Assembly: GCA_964530625.1 (NCBI GenBank)
Contig: CAZHAK010000001.1
Span: 1 to 64,000 of the forward strand
Direction: 5' to 3'
DNA: 64,000 nt
Source: JABWCQ01 sp964530625
Lineage (GTDB): Bacteria; Electryoneota; RPQS01
In this document: positions 33,345 to 41,706 of the stretch, in pieces
Layout: every line of letters begins with the position of its first letter
Numbering within the stretch: position 1 is the stretch's first letter
Made by a program: the position numbers and the translations under genes
Notes under the pieces: generated by a model
Told to the model about the DNA's origin: nothing
The model's input: only the letters and a program-made list of their open reading frames with translations
Databases searched by the model: none

Positions 33345-34079
33345 ATGCGATTATTCATGCTCATATTGCTGGTGTTTCCGCTCGCATCGCAAGCAGTGAC
33401 ACCGTTTATATCGGTTGCGTTTCAGCCGACAATTACGTTTTCGAGTAACGATTGGGGCAGTTATCAGCTAAATGGCAATGACCTCGGCAAATACCACTTT
33501 ACATACGCGGGCGCAGCAACAGTTGGCATACGAGCGGGTCGCCGCGAGTTTTACATTGAACACAATTGGAAGAACTCGCCCACAAAAGATGAATACAACA
33601 GAAGCGTCTGGAATCAGGTGGACTCGCTCGTAACCAGACGCAGTACGAGCTACTATTCCCGATTCAAGGATCATCGGGGCAAACTGGGAGCTCGGTGGGC
33701 GATTGCGGAGAATTCGAGGCGTACGGTGACATCACTAATCGGATGCGGTCTTTCACTGGGGACCACGACGCATGGAAGTTACCAATCTACGTATACGAGC
33801 ACCTACACAATTGACTCGACAGGCTACGCTGTGCCCAACTCCCATGTCGGTTCATTCGAACACTTTGTTAGCTCGCAGATCTCACGTTACAGCATCGGCC
33901 TTTTCATTCAAATGGGGTCGCAGTTTGCAATATACCAAAACCTTTCCGCGATGATCTTCGGCGAACTGCATACATACTGCACCCAATTCGTGACCGAGTC
34001 CTTCTGGTATGAATCGGTTGACTGGTATCGCCAAATAGAGCCTTCCCTATCCATCGCTCTCCGCTACGACCTGAAGTAA
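33345..34079 (+). CDS. Exported outer-membrane-type protein (intact tandem copy)
   Basis: 244 residues with signal peptide MRLFMLILLVFPLASQAVTPF and beta-barrel-like strands (AATVGIRAGRREFYIEHNWKNS, GKLGARWAIAENSRRTVTSLIGCGLSLGTT, SRYSIGLFIQMGSQFAIYQNLSAMIFGEL), ending SLSIALRYDLK. It lies about 830 bp downstream of the frameshifted copy, with the same flanks. Function unknown; probably a surface-exposed barrel with divergent loops. Confidence 0.65.
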   Translation: MRLFMLILLVFPLASQAVTPFISVAFQPTITFSSNDWGSYQLNGNDLGKYHFTYAGAATVGIRAGRREFYIEHNWKNSPTKDEYNRSVWNQVDSLVTRRSTSYYSRFKDHRGKLGARWAIAENSRRTVTSLIGCGLSLGTTTHGSYQSTYTSTYTIDSTGYAVPNSHVGSFEHFVSSQISRYSIGLFIQMGSQFAIYQNLSAMIFGELHTYCTQFVTESFWYESVDWYRQIEPSLSIALRYDLK

Positions 34080-34083
34080 CACG

Positions 34084-34734
34084 ATGCTCGATTTCGAAAC
34101 CATAGCCGCATTAGAAGAAGACGGAGCGTTTGACACTCCGTTGGAGGAGACTCTCTATTTGGTGGATTTGGGGAATGTGCTGCTGAAATTGGAATTCGAG
34201 CGGTTTGTGGCGTGGGCTGCCGAGCGGGGGACGAGGACGCGGGAGGAGATTCGCGAGCGGTACATACATGGCGAGAGCAAATCGAGCTTTGAACGGGGGC
34301 GGTGCACACCGAGTGAGTTTCTCGATGAGATGCGCGACTATCTGAACTGGCCGAAAACTGAAGCGAGTTACGAAAAGCTGCGCGTGATTTGGTGCGACAT
34401 CTTCGACGAATTTCCGGGCGCGCGTGACGCGCTCGAACAACTGAAACTCATGGGCCGTGTGTGGGTATTGTCCGACACCGATCCGCTGCATATTCAATGG
34501 GTCTCGCGCAATTTTTCGTGGGCGCTAGAGGTGGAGCAGGTGCTGACCTCTTACGAGCGCGGCAAACTAAAATCCGATCCCGGTGTTTTTGAGGAAATTG
34601 TCCGCGAAGCCGCGCTTCCCGCCAAGCAAATTCTGTTCATTGACGATTTGCAAAAAAATATCGAAGCCGCCGCCAAAGCGAGCATTTCCACGCACTTGTT
34701 TACGTCGTGGGAGAATGTTTGGTTGGAGATATAG
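34084..34734 (+). CDS. HAD-superfamily hydrolase
   Basis: 216 residues. Motif I is LVDLGNVLL, with Asp in the nucleophile position and Gly-Asn after it, as in the YihX-like HAD group. Motif II is VWVLSDTDPLH, the Lys lies in KLKSDPGVFEEIV, and motif III is ILFIDDLQKNIEAA. The second acidic residue of motif I (D-x-D) is replaced by Gly, so classical phosphatase activity is uncertain. The first 30 bases recur, slightly changed and out of use, at 32423 and 33251 behind the upstream tandem genes. Confidence 0.8.
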   Translation: MLDFETIAALEEDGAFDTPLEETLYLVDLGNVLLKLEFERFVAWAAERGTRTREEIRERYIHGESKSSFERGRCTPSEFLDEMRDYLNWPKTEASYEKLRVIWCDIFDEFPGARDALEQLKLMGRVWVLSDTDPLHIQWVSRNFSWALEVEQVLTSYERGKLKSDPGVFEEIVREAALPAKQILFIDDLQKNIEAAAKASISTHLFTSWENVWLEI

Positions 34735-34772
34735 CGGTATCCCCGTTACTTGATCGCGAAAGGAGATTCAAC

Positions 34773-35255
34773 ATGAACAAAACGAACCTATTATTGACGC
34801 TGTGCTGTGTACTGTTGTGGACAGTATCAGCGACGGCGCAAACCGTAATCTCAACCACATGGGAAAAGAGTTTCGGCACGATTTCCGTGGCCGAGGTGGA
34901 TACGGGTGATTTTCCCAAGGAGTTGAAAGCCGCGGTGAACGAATTGCGCGAGCAGGACGGCATCCTGCTCGATTTGCGGAAAGTCACGGACGAGTGGCTC
35001 TGGAGCGGCACGATGTGGAAAGCGGTGAAGCCGGCGTTTGATGATTACACGAAACCGCTGGTTATCTTAATCAGCGGCGAGATTCGCCGCGACTACCCGC
35101 TCTATCACTGGGCGAAGCCGCGTGAGTGGACGCGCTTTGAATCCGGCGGCAGTCACGAGGAAGCCGTCGCAAAACTAAGAACTCTGCGTGGCCGCCATAT
35201 GAAAGAGGGACAAGCCCGCATGGACTGGTTGATGCAACAGAGTCAAGGTCAATGA
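34773..35255 (+). CDS. Exported protein of unknown function
   Basis: 160 residues with signal peptide MNKTNLLLTLCCVLLWTVSATAQ. The body (FGTISVAEVDTGDFPKELKAAVNELREQDGILLDLRKV, then PLVILISGEIRRDYPLYHW) is small and looks like one alpha/beta domain; no family recognised. ATG 34773 has AAGGAG 6 nt upstream and is preferred over an earlier in-frame start. It overlaps the next gene by four bases (ATGA). Confidence 0.6.
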   Translation: MNKTNLLLTLCCVLLWTVSATAQTVISTTWEKSFGTISVAEVDTGDFPKELKAAVNELREQDGILLDLRKVTDEWLWSGTMWKAVKPAFDDYTKPLVILISGEIRRDYPLYHWAKPREWTRFESGGSHEEAVAKLRTLRGRHMKEGQARMDWLMQQSQGQ

Positions 35256-35890
35256 ATTTCCTAACAGACTTAGTGGAGTGGATTACGCAGGTCGGTGACG
35301 GGCAGGTTTGGCTGCTCGCGTTCGGAATTTTCGCGGCGCGTATCGCGGATCAGAGTTTCGGAACACTGCGCACAATTTCGATTTTTCGCGGATTCAAAGT
35401 ATTGGCCGCGATCTTCGGATTTGTCGAGGTGCTCATCTGGATCAATGTGGTCGCGCAGGTGATCAACAATTTAGAAGCGTGGTACTTGGGTGTGGTCTAC
35501 GCGGCAGGTTTCGCGGCGGGGAGTTTTGTCGGCATGTGGCTCGAGTCGCGGCTGGCGATGGGACACCAGATGGTGCGCGTGATCGCACGGCGCGAAAAAA
35601 ATCTCGCGGATAAACTGTGGGCGAACAATTTTGCCGTCGTGGAAATGGACGGCAGAACCAAGACCGGCGAAATGGATATTTTGTTTGTCGCGGAAAGGCG
35701 CCGCAACGTGCCGAAACTCTTGCGGCAAATTTACGAGATTGACAATCAGGCTTTCTTCACGGTCGAGGATGTCAAGCAAGTCGGTCTGCGTTCGCGCGAC
35801 CCGAGCGTCGTCTGGGGCGAAAAAGTCATCGAAGACGTCGGCAAATGGGTGACGCATCCGCTGAGGAGAAAAGTCAGAAATCAGAAGTAA
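35252..35890 (+). CDS. DUF5698/DUF2179 membrane protein (UPF0316-like)
   Basis: 212 residues. Three N-terminal membrane helices (LLAFGIFAARIADQSFGTLRTI, VLAAIFGFVEVLIWINVVAQV, YLGVVYAAGFAAGSFVGMWLE) form the DUF5698 part, and a soluble C-terminal DUF2179 domain follows (TKTGEMDILFVAERRRNVPKLLRQIYEIDNQAFFTVEDVK). This is the architecture of UPF0316 proteins. DUF2179-type domains are found in membrane proteins, possibly as ligand sensors. Coupled to the upstream gene. Confidence 0.85.
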   Translation: MNFLTDLVEWITQVGDGQVWLLAFGIFAARIADQSFGTLRTISIFRGFKVLAAIFGFVEVLIWINVVAQVINNLEAWYLGVVYAAGFAAGSFVGMWLESRLAMGHQMVRVIARREKNLADKLWANNFAVVEMDGRTKTGEMDILFVAERRRNVPKLLRQIYEIDNQAFFTVEDVKQVGLRSRDPSVVWGEKVIEDVGKWVTHPLRRKVRNQK

Positions 35891-35956
35891 GAAGTCAGAA
35901 GCGCGCATCAACAAACAATTTCTGACTTCTGAATTCATACTTCATACTTTCCGCCC

Positions 35957-36391
35957 ATGCTGTCTCACGTCGAAATCTACGTTTCCAACTTGGAGAAGTC
36001 CCGCGCCTTTTGGCAATGGTTTTTGTGCGAGGAATTGGGGTACTCCCTCTATCAGGAGTGGCCCAAAGGTGTCAGCTTCAAGCACGGCCAGATTTATCTC
36101 GTATTCGTACAAACAGAAGAAAAACATTTAGTTACAGGCTACAATCGCTGCCGGACGGGCTTGAATCATCTGGCCTTTCACGCCCACTCAAAATCGCACA
36201 TTGATGACCTAACGACCAAGCTCCGCGCCCGCGATGTGACCATATTATATGAGGACCGCCACCCCCACGCCGGCGGTCCGGACAGCTACGCCGTCTTCTT
36301 CGAAGACCCCAACCGAATCAAGGTCGAGGTCGTCTTTGTCGTTGGGAAAAGGAGTCGTAGGGCGGAAAGGCGTTCCGCCCGCTTAAGGTAA
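35957..36391 (+). CDS. VOC-family (glyoxalase/bleomycin-resistance-like) protein
   Basis: 144 residues with the vicinal-oxygen-chelate fold: SHVEIYVSNLEKSRAFWQWFLCEELGY at the N-terminus and LNHLAFHAHSKSHIDDLTTKL, GGPDSYAVFFEDPNRIKVEVVF in the second half, with the typical metal-ligand His and Glu positions (SHVEI, LNHLAF, KVEVVF). The substrate is unknown. The last 16 residues (KRSRRAERRSARLR) are coded partly by a family B palindrome (36360-36380), so the native C-terminus was probably extended. Confidence 0.85.
   Translation: MLSHVEIYVSNLEKSRAFWQWFLCEELGYSLYQEWPKGVSFKHGQIYLVFVQTEEKHLVTGYNRCRTGLNHLAFHAHSKSHIDDLTTKLRARDVTILYEDRHPHAGGPDSYAVFFEDPNRIKVEVVFVVGKRSRRAERRSARLR
36360..36380. repeat. 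REP-like palindrome family B, copy 2
   Basis: GGGCGGAA-AGGCG-TTCCGCCC at the 3' end of the VOC gene. The same palindrome as 9863-9882 with one more loop base. Confidence 0.75.
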
Positions 36392-36429
36392 TTGCGACAC
36401 AAATTGATGTGCGTACCACTGGATCATAG

Positions 36430-39400
36430 ATGGACCCGATAAAGAAACGAATATACAGTTATAACGGTTTTGCCGATACATTGGCTGCGCTTGAACAGGC
36501 GCGGCATGGCGTGCTCGTGAAAAATGTGCCGGGCGCGCTGCCGGTGTTGATTGCGAGTTATCTTTTTGAAAAATCCAAGCGGCCGCTGTTGTTGGTGGCC
36601 GAGAGTTTGGAAGACGCCGAAGAGTTCGCGGATGACTTGACGATCTTGTTGGGTGAAAATTCGACAAGTTTGTTTCCCGGCTTGCCGGACTATCATCGCG
36701 AACTGAATCCGATTGAGTTGTCTGAACGCGCCGAAGTAATGATGACACTCTCGCGCGCGAAGCAGCCGTTGATTGTCGCGCCTGCCTCGGCGCTGCTCGA
36801 TCCGCTGCCGGACTTGAGCGAGGTGTCGCGCAACACCTACACGCTCGCCAAAGGCGAAATCCTGCCGCGCGATTCGCTGATTCAGTTCCTGCATGAATCC
36901 GGCTACACACGTGAAGCCTTGGTGGAAGGCGTCGGCCAATATGCTGTGCGCGGCGCGGTGTTGGATATTTATCCCTTCGGCGGGAGTCACGCCGTGCGTG
37001 TGGAGTATTTCGGCGATGACATTGACGACTTGCGCAGCTTTGATCCGCAAACGCAGCGCTCGACGGGAAAAGTCAACGACGTCACCATCATGGCCGCCGA
37101 AACTCCCGGCGTCGGCAACTCGCACTTGCTGCAGTATCTTCCGGAGAACACGATCATCGTCTGGTCTGAAGGGCGGCCCGCCTTTCAAGCTGTCAAAGAT
37201 CGCTATGACGAGCGCACTGCCAAGCCGGGTTTGCGTTTGCGCGATTTGAAAGCGCAAAACGGCAACGATGATGATGAGGATGAAGACGACTTGCACCTGC
37301 GCGACGATCTCCACGACATCGTCTATGAAGAAGACGAGCACATTCCCGTTCCGATTTCCGATCAGGTGCGCGCGCTGCGCGATCCGGGGAAGTGGATGGA
37401 GCCTGAGTTGATTTACAGCGCGGCGCAAAAGTGCTCGCAAGTCTTTTTGCACAGCGCGCCGCATCCGACTTCTGCCACTTTGGATTTCGGCGGAGCGCCG
37501 CAGGAACGCTTCGCCTCCAATCTGCCGCTGTTGGCCGACCGCGTCAAAGAATATCACGGCAGAAATCTCGAAACGATTCTGCTTTGTGACAATCAGCTTG
37601 CCGCTGATAGATTAGGTCAAGTCCTGACCGAGCGCGGCGTGCCGGACGAAGCGTTCAAGTCGTTGGAAGGCGGGCTGCGCCACGGCTTCATGCTGGAAGC
37701 GGCGAAGCTGGTTGTGCTGGTGGATCACGACATCTTCGGACGCAAGCGCCGCAAACGCGCGTTCATGAAGTTCAAGAACGCCGTGCCGCTGCATGATATT
37801 GACGCGCTGAAAGTTGGCGACTTCGTGGTGCATGTAGAGCATGGCATCGGCAGATATTGCGGCCTGACGAAAATCTCTGTCGGCGGAGTGCAGCGCGAAG
37901 TGTTGAAGATCGAATATCGCGACGGCATCAATCTTTTTGTCAAGTTAGAAAACCTCGCGTCGGTTCAAAAGTATTCAGCGAAAGACGGTTTCCAGCCTCC
38001 GCTGTCGAAAATCGGCGGCAAGGAGTGGCGCGAGATAAAACGCAAGACCAAAGAGTCGCTGGTTTCGATTGCCGAAGATTTGATCAAACTCTATGCGCGC
38101 CGCAAAGCCGAACGCGGAATTATTTTTTCGAGTGACACACCGTGGCAGCGCGAGATGGAAGCGAGTTTCCCCTATGAAGACACGCCCGATCAGTTGACCG
38201 CGAGCGAATCCGTCAAACGCGACATGGAAAGTCCCGTACCGATGGATAGACTGATTTGCGGTGACGTTGGTTATGGCAAAACCGAAGTGGCGATGCGCGC
38301 GGCTTTCAAAGCGGTGACCGACGGCAAGCAAGTGGCGGTGCTGGTGCCGACGACGATTTTGGCGCAGCAGCATTTTCGGGTGTTTCGTGAGCGCTTCAAG
38401 AATTGGCCGGTCGAAGTGCGCGTGTTGTCACGCTTTCAATCCACGCGCGAACAAAAAGAGACCATCAAGAAACTCGCATCCGGAGGAGTGGATGTTGTCA
38501 TCGGTACGCACCGCCTGCTTTCCAAAGACGTGCAGTTTGACGAGCTGGGTTTGCTCATCATTGACGAAGAGCACCGTTTTGGCGTCGTGCAAAAAGAAAA
38601 GATTCGCTCGCTGCGCTCGAACGTGGACGTCTTGGCCATGAGCGCCACGCCGATTCCGCGCACGTTGCACATGGCGCTGATGGGTGCGCGCGATTTGTCG
38701 CAAATCACAACCCCGCCGCCGGGACGTCAACCGATTGAAACCGACGTCGTGTCGTTCTCCGAAAAAGTCATCAAGGAAGCGGTCTCGCACGAGTTGCAGC
38801 GCGGCGGTCAGGTCTTTTTGGTGCACAACCGCATTCAAAGTATTCAGCAAGTCTCCGAGATGCTGCATAGGCTCTTGCCGAAAATCCGCATCGGCGTCGC
38901 GCACGGACAAATGAACGAGCACGAACTTGAACAAGTGATGCTCGACTTCACCGAACAAAATCTCGATGTGTTGATTTCGACGATGATCATTGAGTCGGGT
39001 TTGGATATGCCAAACGTGAACACGATGATTATCAATCGCGCGGACCGATTGGGTGTGGCGCAACTGCATCAGCTTCGCGGACGAATCGGCAGAAGCTCGC
39101 GCAAGGCGTACGCATATCTGCTCGTGCCGCCGCATTTTGAAATGTCGAAGATCGCGCGCAGCAGACTTTCGGCTCTGACGAATTTCTCTTCACTGGGCGC
39201 AGGGTTTCAAGTGGCGATGCGGGATTTGGAAATCCGCGGCGCGGGAAATCTTTTGGGGCGCGAACAATCCGGCTACATCAATTCCATCGGCTTTGAAATG
39301 TATCAGCAATTGATCGAAGAAGCCGTTCGCGAAGTGCAAATTGACTTGCCGCAGGAACTGGAAGAAAAGCGCGAAGTCAGACTCAAAATTGATACGGACG

Positions 39401-39834
39401 CGTTTCTGCCGGAAACCTACCTGTCGGAAAGCGGGCTGCGCTTGAACATTTATCGGGAACTCTCACGCGCCAAAGATCTTTCCAAGGTCGAAGAAATCTC
39501 CCGTGAAGTCGAAGATCGGTTCGGTAAATTTCCGGAGGCCGCGCGCAACTTATTCGATATGGTGCGCGTCAGAATTCTGGCCGAGAAGCTTGGCGCCGAC
39601 GAAGTCAACGTGCTTTCGCATCAATTACAACTCGGCTTTGCCGCAGACCATGTTGGGCGCGACAAGATGCTTATGCTCGTGTCACGCAGCGGAGATTACC
39701 CGATCGAGTTTGACGCGACCAAAGGCGTGATTGTCAAACTGAGTTTAAAAACGTATGAGACCTGGGAAGACAAACTAACTTATGCAGAAAGATATTTAGC
39801 CGCCGTCTCCGGTGAACTTATTGAAGCCTGTTAA
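36430..39834 (+). CDS. mfd: Transcription-repair coupling factor Mfd
   Basis: Displaces RNA polymerase stalled at DNA damage and recruits UvrA. 1134 residues, the normal size. An N-terminal UvrB-like region is followed by the RNA polymerase-interacting (CarD-like) domain starting KVGDFVVHVEHGIGRYCGL (about 461). The superfamily 2 translocase has GDVGYGKTEVAMRAAF (Walker A, about 611), the IIDEEHRFG motif (about 710) and LAMSATPIPRTLHMAL. RecG-like TRG motif region: DRLGVAQLHQLRGRIGRS. The C-terminal D7 domain ends the protein. Unusual: a very acidic insert (NGNDDDEDEDDLHLRDDLHD, about 278-297) in the N-terminal half. Confidence 0.97.
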   Translation: MDPIKKRIYSYNGFADTLAALEQARHGVLVKNVPGALPVLIASYLFEKSKRPLLLVAESLEDAEEFADDLTILLGENSTSLFPGLPDYHRELNPIELSERAEVMMTLSRAKQPLIVAPASALLDPLPDLSEVSRNTYTLAKGEILPRDSLIQFLHESGYTREALVEGVGQYAVRGAVLDIYPFGGSHAVRVEYFGDDIDDLRSFDPQTQRSTGKVNDVTIMAAETPGVGNSHLLQYLPENTIIVWSEGRPAFQAVKDRYDERTAKPGLRLRDLKAQNGNDDDEDEDDLHLRDDLHDIVYEEDEHIPVPISDQVRALRDPGKWMEPELIYSAAQKCSQVFLHSAPHPTSATLDFGGAPQERFASNLPLLADRVKEYHGRNLETILLCDNQLAADRLGQVLTERGVPDEAFKSLEGGLRHGFMLEAAKLVVLVDHDIFGRKRRKRAFMKFKNAVPLHDIDALKVGDFVVHVEHGIGRYCGLTKISVGGVQREVLKIEYRDGINLFVKLENLASVQKYSAKDGFQPPLSKIGGKEWREIKRKTKESLVSIAEDLIKLYARRKAERGIIFSSDTPWQREMEASFPYEDTPDQLTASESVKRDMESPVPMDRLICGDVGYGKTEVAMRAAFKAVTDGKQVAVLVPTTILAQQHFRVFRERFKNWPVEVRVLSRFQSTREQKETIKKLASGGVDVVIGTHRLLSKDVQFDELGLLIIDEEHRFGVVQKEKIRSLRSNVDVLAMSATPIPRTLHMALMGARDLSQITTPPPGRQPIETDVVSFSEKVIKEAVSHELQRGGQVFLVHNRIQSIQQVSEMLHRLLPKIRIGVAHGQMNEHELEQVMLDFTEQNLDVLISTMIIESGLDMPNVNTMIINRADRLGVAQLHQLRGRIGRSSRKAYAYLLVPPHFEMSKIARSRLSALTNFSSLGAGFQVAMRDLEIRGAGNLLGREQSGYINSIGFEMYQQLIEEAVREVQIDLPQELEEKREVRLKIDTDAFLPETYLSESGLRLNIYRELSRAKDLSKVEEISREVEDRFGKFPEAARNLFDMVRVRILAEKLGADEVNVLSHQLQLGFAADHVGRDKMLMLVSRSGDYPIEFDATKGVIVKLSLKTYETWEDKLTYAERYLAAVSGELIEAC

Positions 39835-39852
39835 TACTTGGAGAACCGTCAG

Positions 39853-41706
39853 ATGCTCCGCCGCTGCTTATTCATTGCCTTACTTATACCCTTATCCGCC
39901 TTCGCGCTTGTTCAAGAAACCGGAACGTTGACAGGATTTTTGATGGATACATGCTCGACATGCGCCTACGACAATTGGCAATCGCATGTGTCGGAGCGCA
40001 TCGTACGGCCCGGCTACAACGACTACGGCCCGGCCACCTTGGATCCGCAGACGAACGGTTTCGGCGGCTTTACCTATATTCCCGCAGATTCAAGCGGCGA
40101 CTCAACATTGGCGCGCTGGCGGCAAGTGTTCCAAAGCGCGGTTGACGGTGATTGGAATACAGCGGACTCTTTACTCATGCGCTATGACAGTTTGTGGAAT
40201 TACGAACTTGTGCAGTTTGACGAATTACAACCCTCGCGGCGTTACTATATCATGCGTGAGCGCATAGACTCGATGTTTGTAGACGTGAACGGTGATACTT
40301 TGCCGGAGAACGATGTCATCGGCGGGTTTCATCGCGGCTGGGGTGTGTTTGTGTTCAATACGCAGCCGCGTCATGCGACAGCAGTTCTTCAGGTGCCGCA
40401 TCCGTGCGACGATTTCATGGCTGTACCGAACGGGATCTTGGCGTTTCAGGAGAATGAAATGTCAATTCTGATGATTGCCGGCGCGGGCCGCGAAGTGATG
40501 TGGGACAGCACGCAATCACAATATAACAATGCTCGCTCACTATCCGATCCGTCTCGCAACCCGCGTCATCCCTTCGCGGTGCTCTCAAAAGTTGTGACAG
40601 ACGAATGGAACGCGCCGCCGCTTAATCCGCTGGTGATGATTCAATTGCACTCATACGATCATGGCGCGCATCTGTCGCTGCCGGATATTCAGATTTCATG
40701 CTATCTGGACGATTCGAGTCCGAATCCGCCGGTGCGCGACGTCGCGTTTCATGAAGACATCTTTCACGCGTTGCCGGTCTATCCGGTGCGCGTTGTGGAT
40801 GGCGACAGCAGTATTGTGAGCGTCATCAACGGTTACATTGGTCTGTGGAGCAATCCTGCGTACACCTACTACGGCGAAGACACGACGATTGCGCTGCCGT
40901 CGGTTAGTGACCTGATTGGCGCGCCGGATAATGTCGAAGCGGAGTATTGCCATATCGGTCACAGCGTGAACTATCACACGGAGAATTTTATCCATATCGA
41001 GTTGGATGAATATCCCGATGAGCTGTGGTCTCCCGCCGATTGGGTGCGCTGGCTGCCCGGCGGTCCGCCGACGAATTGGGAGACGTATGTCCATGCGCGC
41101 GACTTTTACATGCCGTTTGTCAGCGCTCTTGATTCTATGCTGACGTGGCACGAGATACCCGACGAAACTCCACCCTTGCTGTGTGAGTTTTATCAGGCGA
41201 TTGACTTGGCCAACGGCAACGTGGTCTTGAATTGGAGTCCGTCCGCGCTCGATCGGCACTTCGACACGTATGAAATTTATTATGACACACTCGACGTGAC
41301 CCTTGCCTCGCCGTTTGTTACCCGCGCGAACAATCGTTATCGCACGCTCGGAAATATGTTCGTGAACACGGCGACGCTGAGCGGTTTGGTCACGCCTGTT
41401 TGGCCGTATCAGTTTGCGATTCGCGCGCGTGATTTGGCGGGTAATTTTTCCGCGCTGTCGCCTGCGCAGTGGATTACGGACGGCTCGATCAATGATCTGA
41501 GTATCTTCATGGGCGCCGATTCGTTGCATCTGAACTGGACAGCGCAGCCCAACGACTCCATGTTTGAAATTCACGAGTATCCAACCGACTTGGGCGGCTA
41601 CTATTTATTGGGCGTGACGGACACGAACACCTTCACGTTTCAACCGACGGGCTACTCCGGCAACGGGGTTTGCGTGCTAAGAGTATTAAGAGTCATCAGG
41701 CGATGA
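39853..41706 (+). CDS. Large exported protein, paralogue 1 of a tandem pair
   Basis: 617 residues with signal peptide MLRRCLFIALLIPLSAFALVQ. The mature start carries a conserved Cys pair: FLMDTCSTCAYDNWQSHVSE, followed by YNDYGPATLDPQTNGFGGFTYIP. Other blocks shared with paralogue 2 are NDVIGGFHRGWGVFVFN, HATAVLQVPHP, MIAGAGREVMWDSTQS, DPSRNPRHPFA and NFIHIELDEYPDELW. The C-terminal part (about 430 on) resembles a fibronectin type III domain (NGNVVLNWSPSALDRHFDTYEIYYD). No sorting domain and no known catalytic motif. The His-rich blocks (VPHPCDD, QLHSYDH) could be a metal site; that is inference. ATG 39853 has GGAG 9 nt upstream. Overlaps the next gene. Confidence 0.75.
   Translation: MLRRCLFIALLIPLSAFALVQETGTLTGFLMDTCSTCAYDNWQSHVSERIVRPGYNDYGPATLDPQTNGFGGFTYIPADSSGDSTLARWRQVFQSAVDGDWNTADSLLMRYDSLWNYELVQFDELQPSRRYYIMRERIDSMFVDVNGDTLPENDVIGGFHRGWGVFVFNTQPRHATAVLQVPHPCDDFMAVPNGILAFQENEMSILMIAGAGREVMWDSTQSQYNNARSLSDPSRNPRHPFAVLSKVVTDEWNAPPLNPLVMIQLHSYDHGAHLSLPDIQISCYLDDSSPNPPVRDVAFHEDIFHALPVYPVRVVDGDSSIVSVINGYIGLWSNPAYTYYGEDTTIALPSVSDLIGAPDNVEAEYCHIGHSVNYHTENFIHIELDEYPDELWSPADWVRWLPGGPPTNWETYVHARDFYMPFVSALDSMLTWHEIPDETPPLLCEFYQAIDLANGNVVLNWSPSALDRHFDTYEIYYDTLDVTLASPFVTRANNRYRTLGNMFVNTATLSGLVTPVWPYQFAIRARDLAGNFSALSPAQWITDGSINDLSIFMGADSLHLNWTAQPNDSMFEIHEYPTDLGGYYLLGVTDTNTFTFQPTGYSGNGVCVLRVLRVIRR

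Noticed and set aside
34707..34772. Earlier start for the exported protein at 34773
   Set aside because: It would place non-signal residues before a good signal peptide, and AAGGAG precedes ATG 34773.
36424..37557. A 377-codon leftward open frame inside mfd
   Set aside because: Antisense shadow of the conserved mfd gene; composition is Arg/Gln/His-rich without family motifs.
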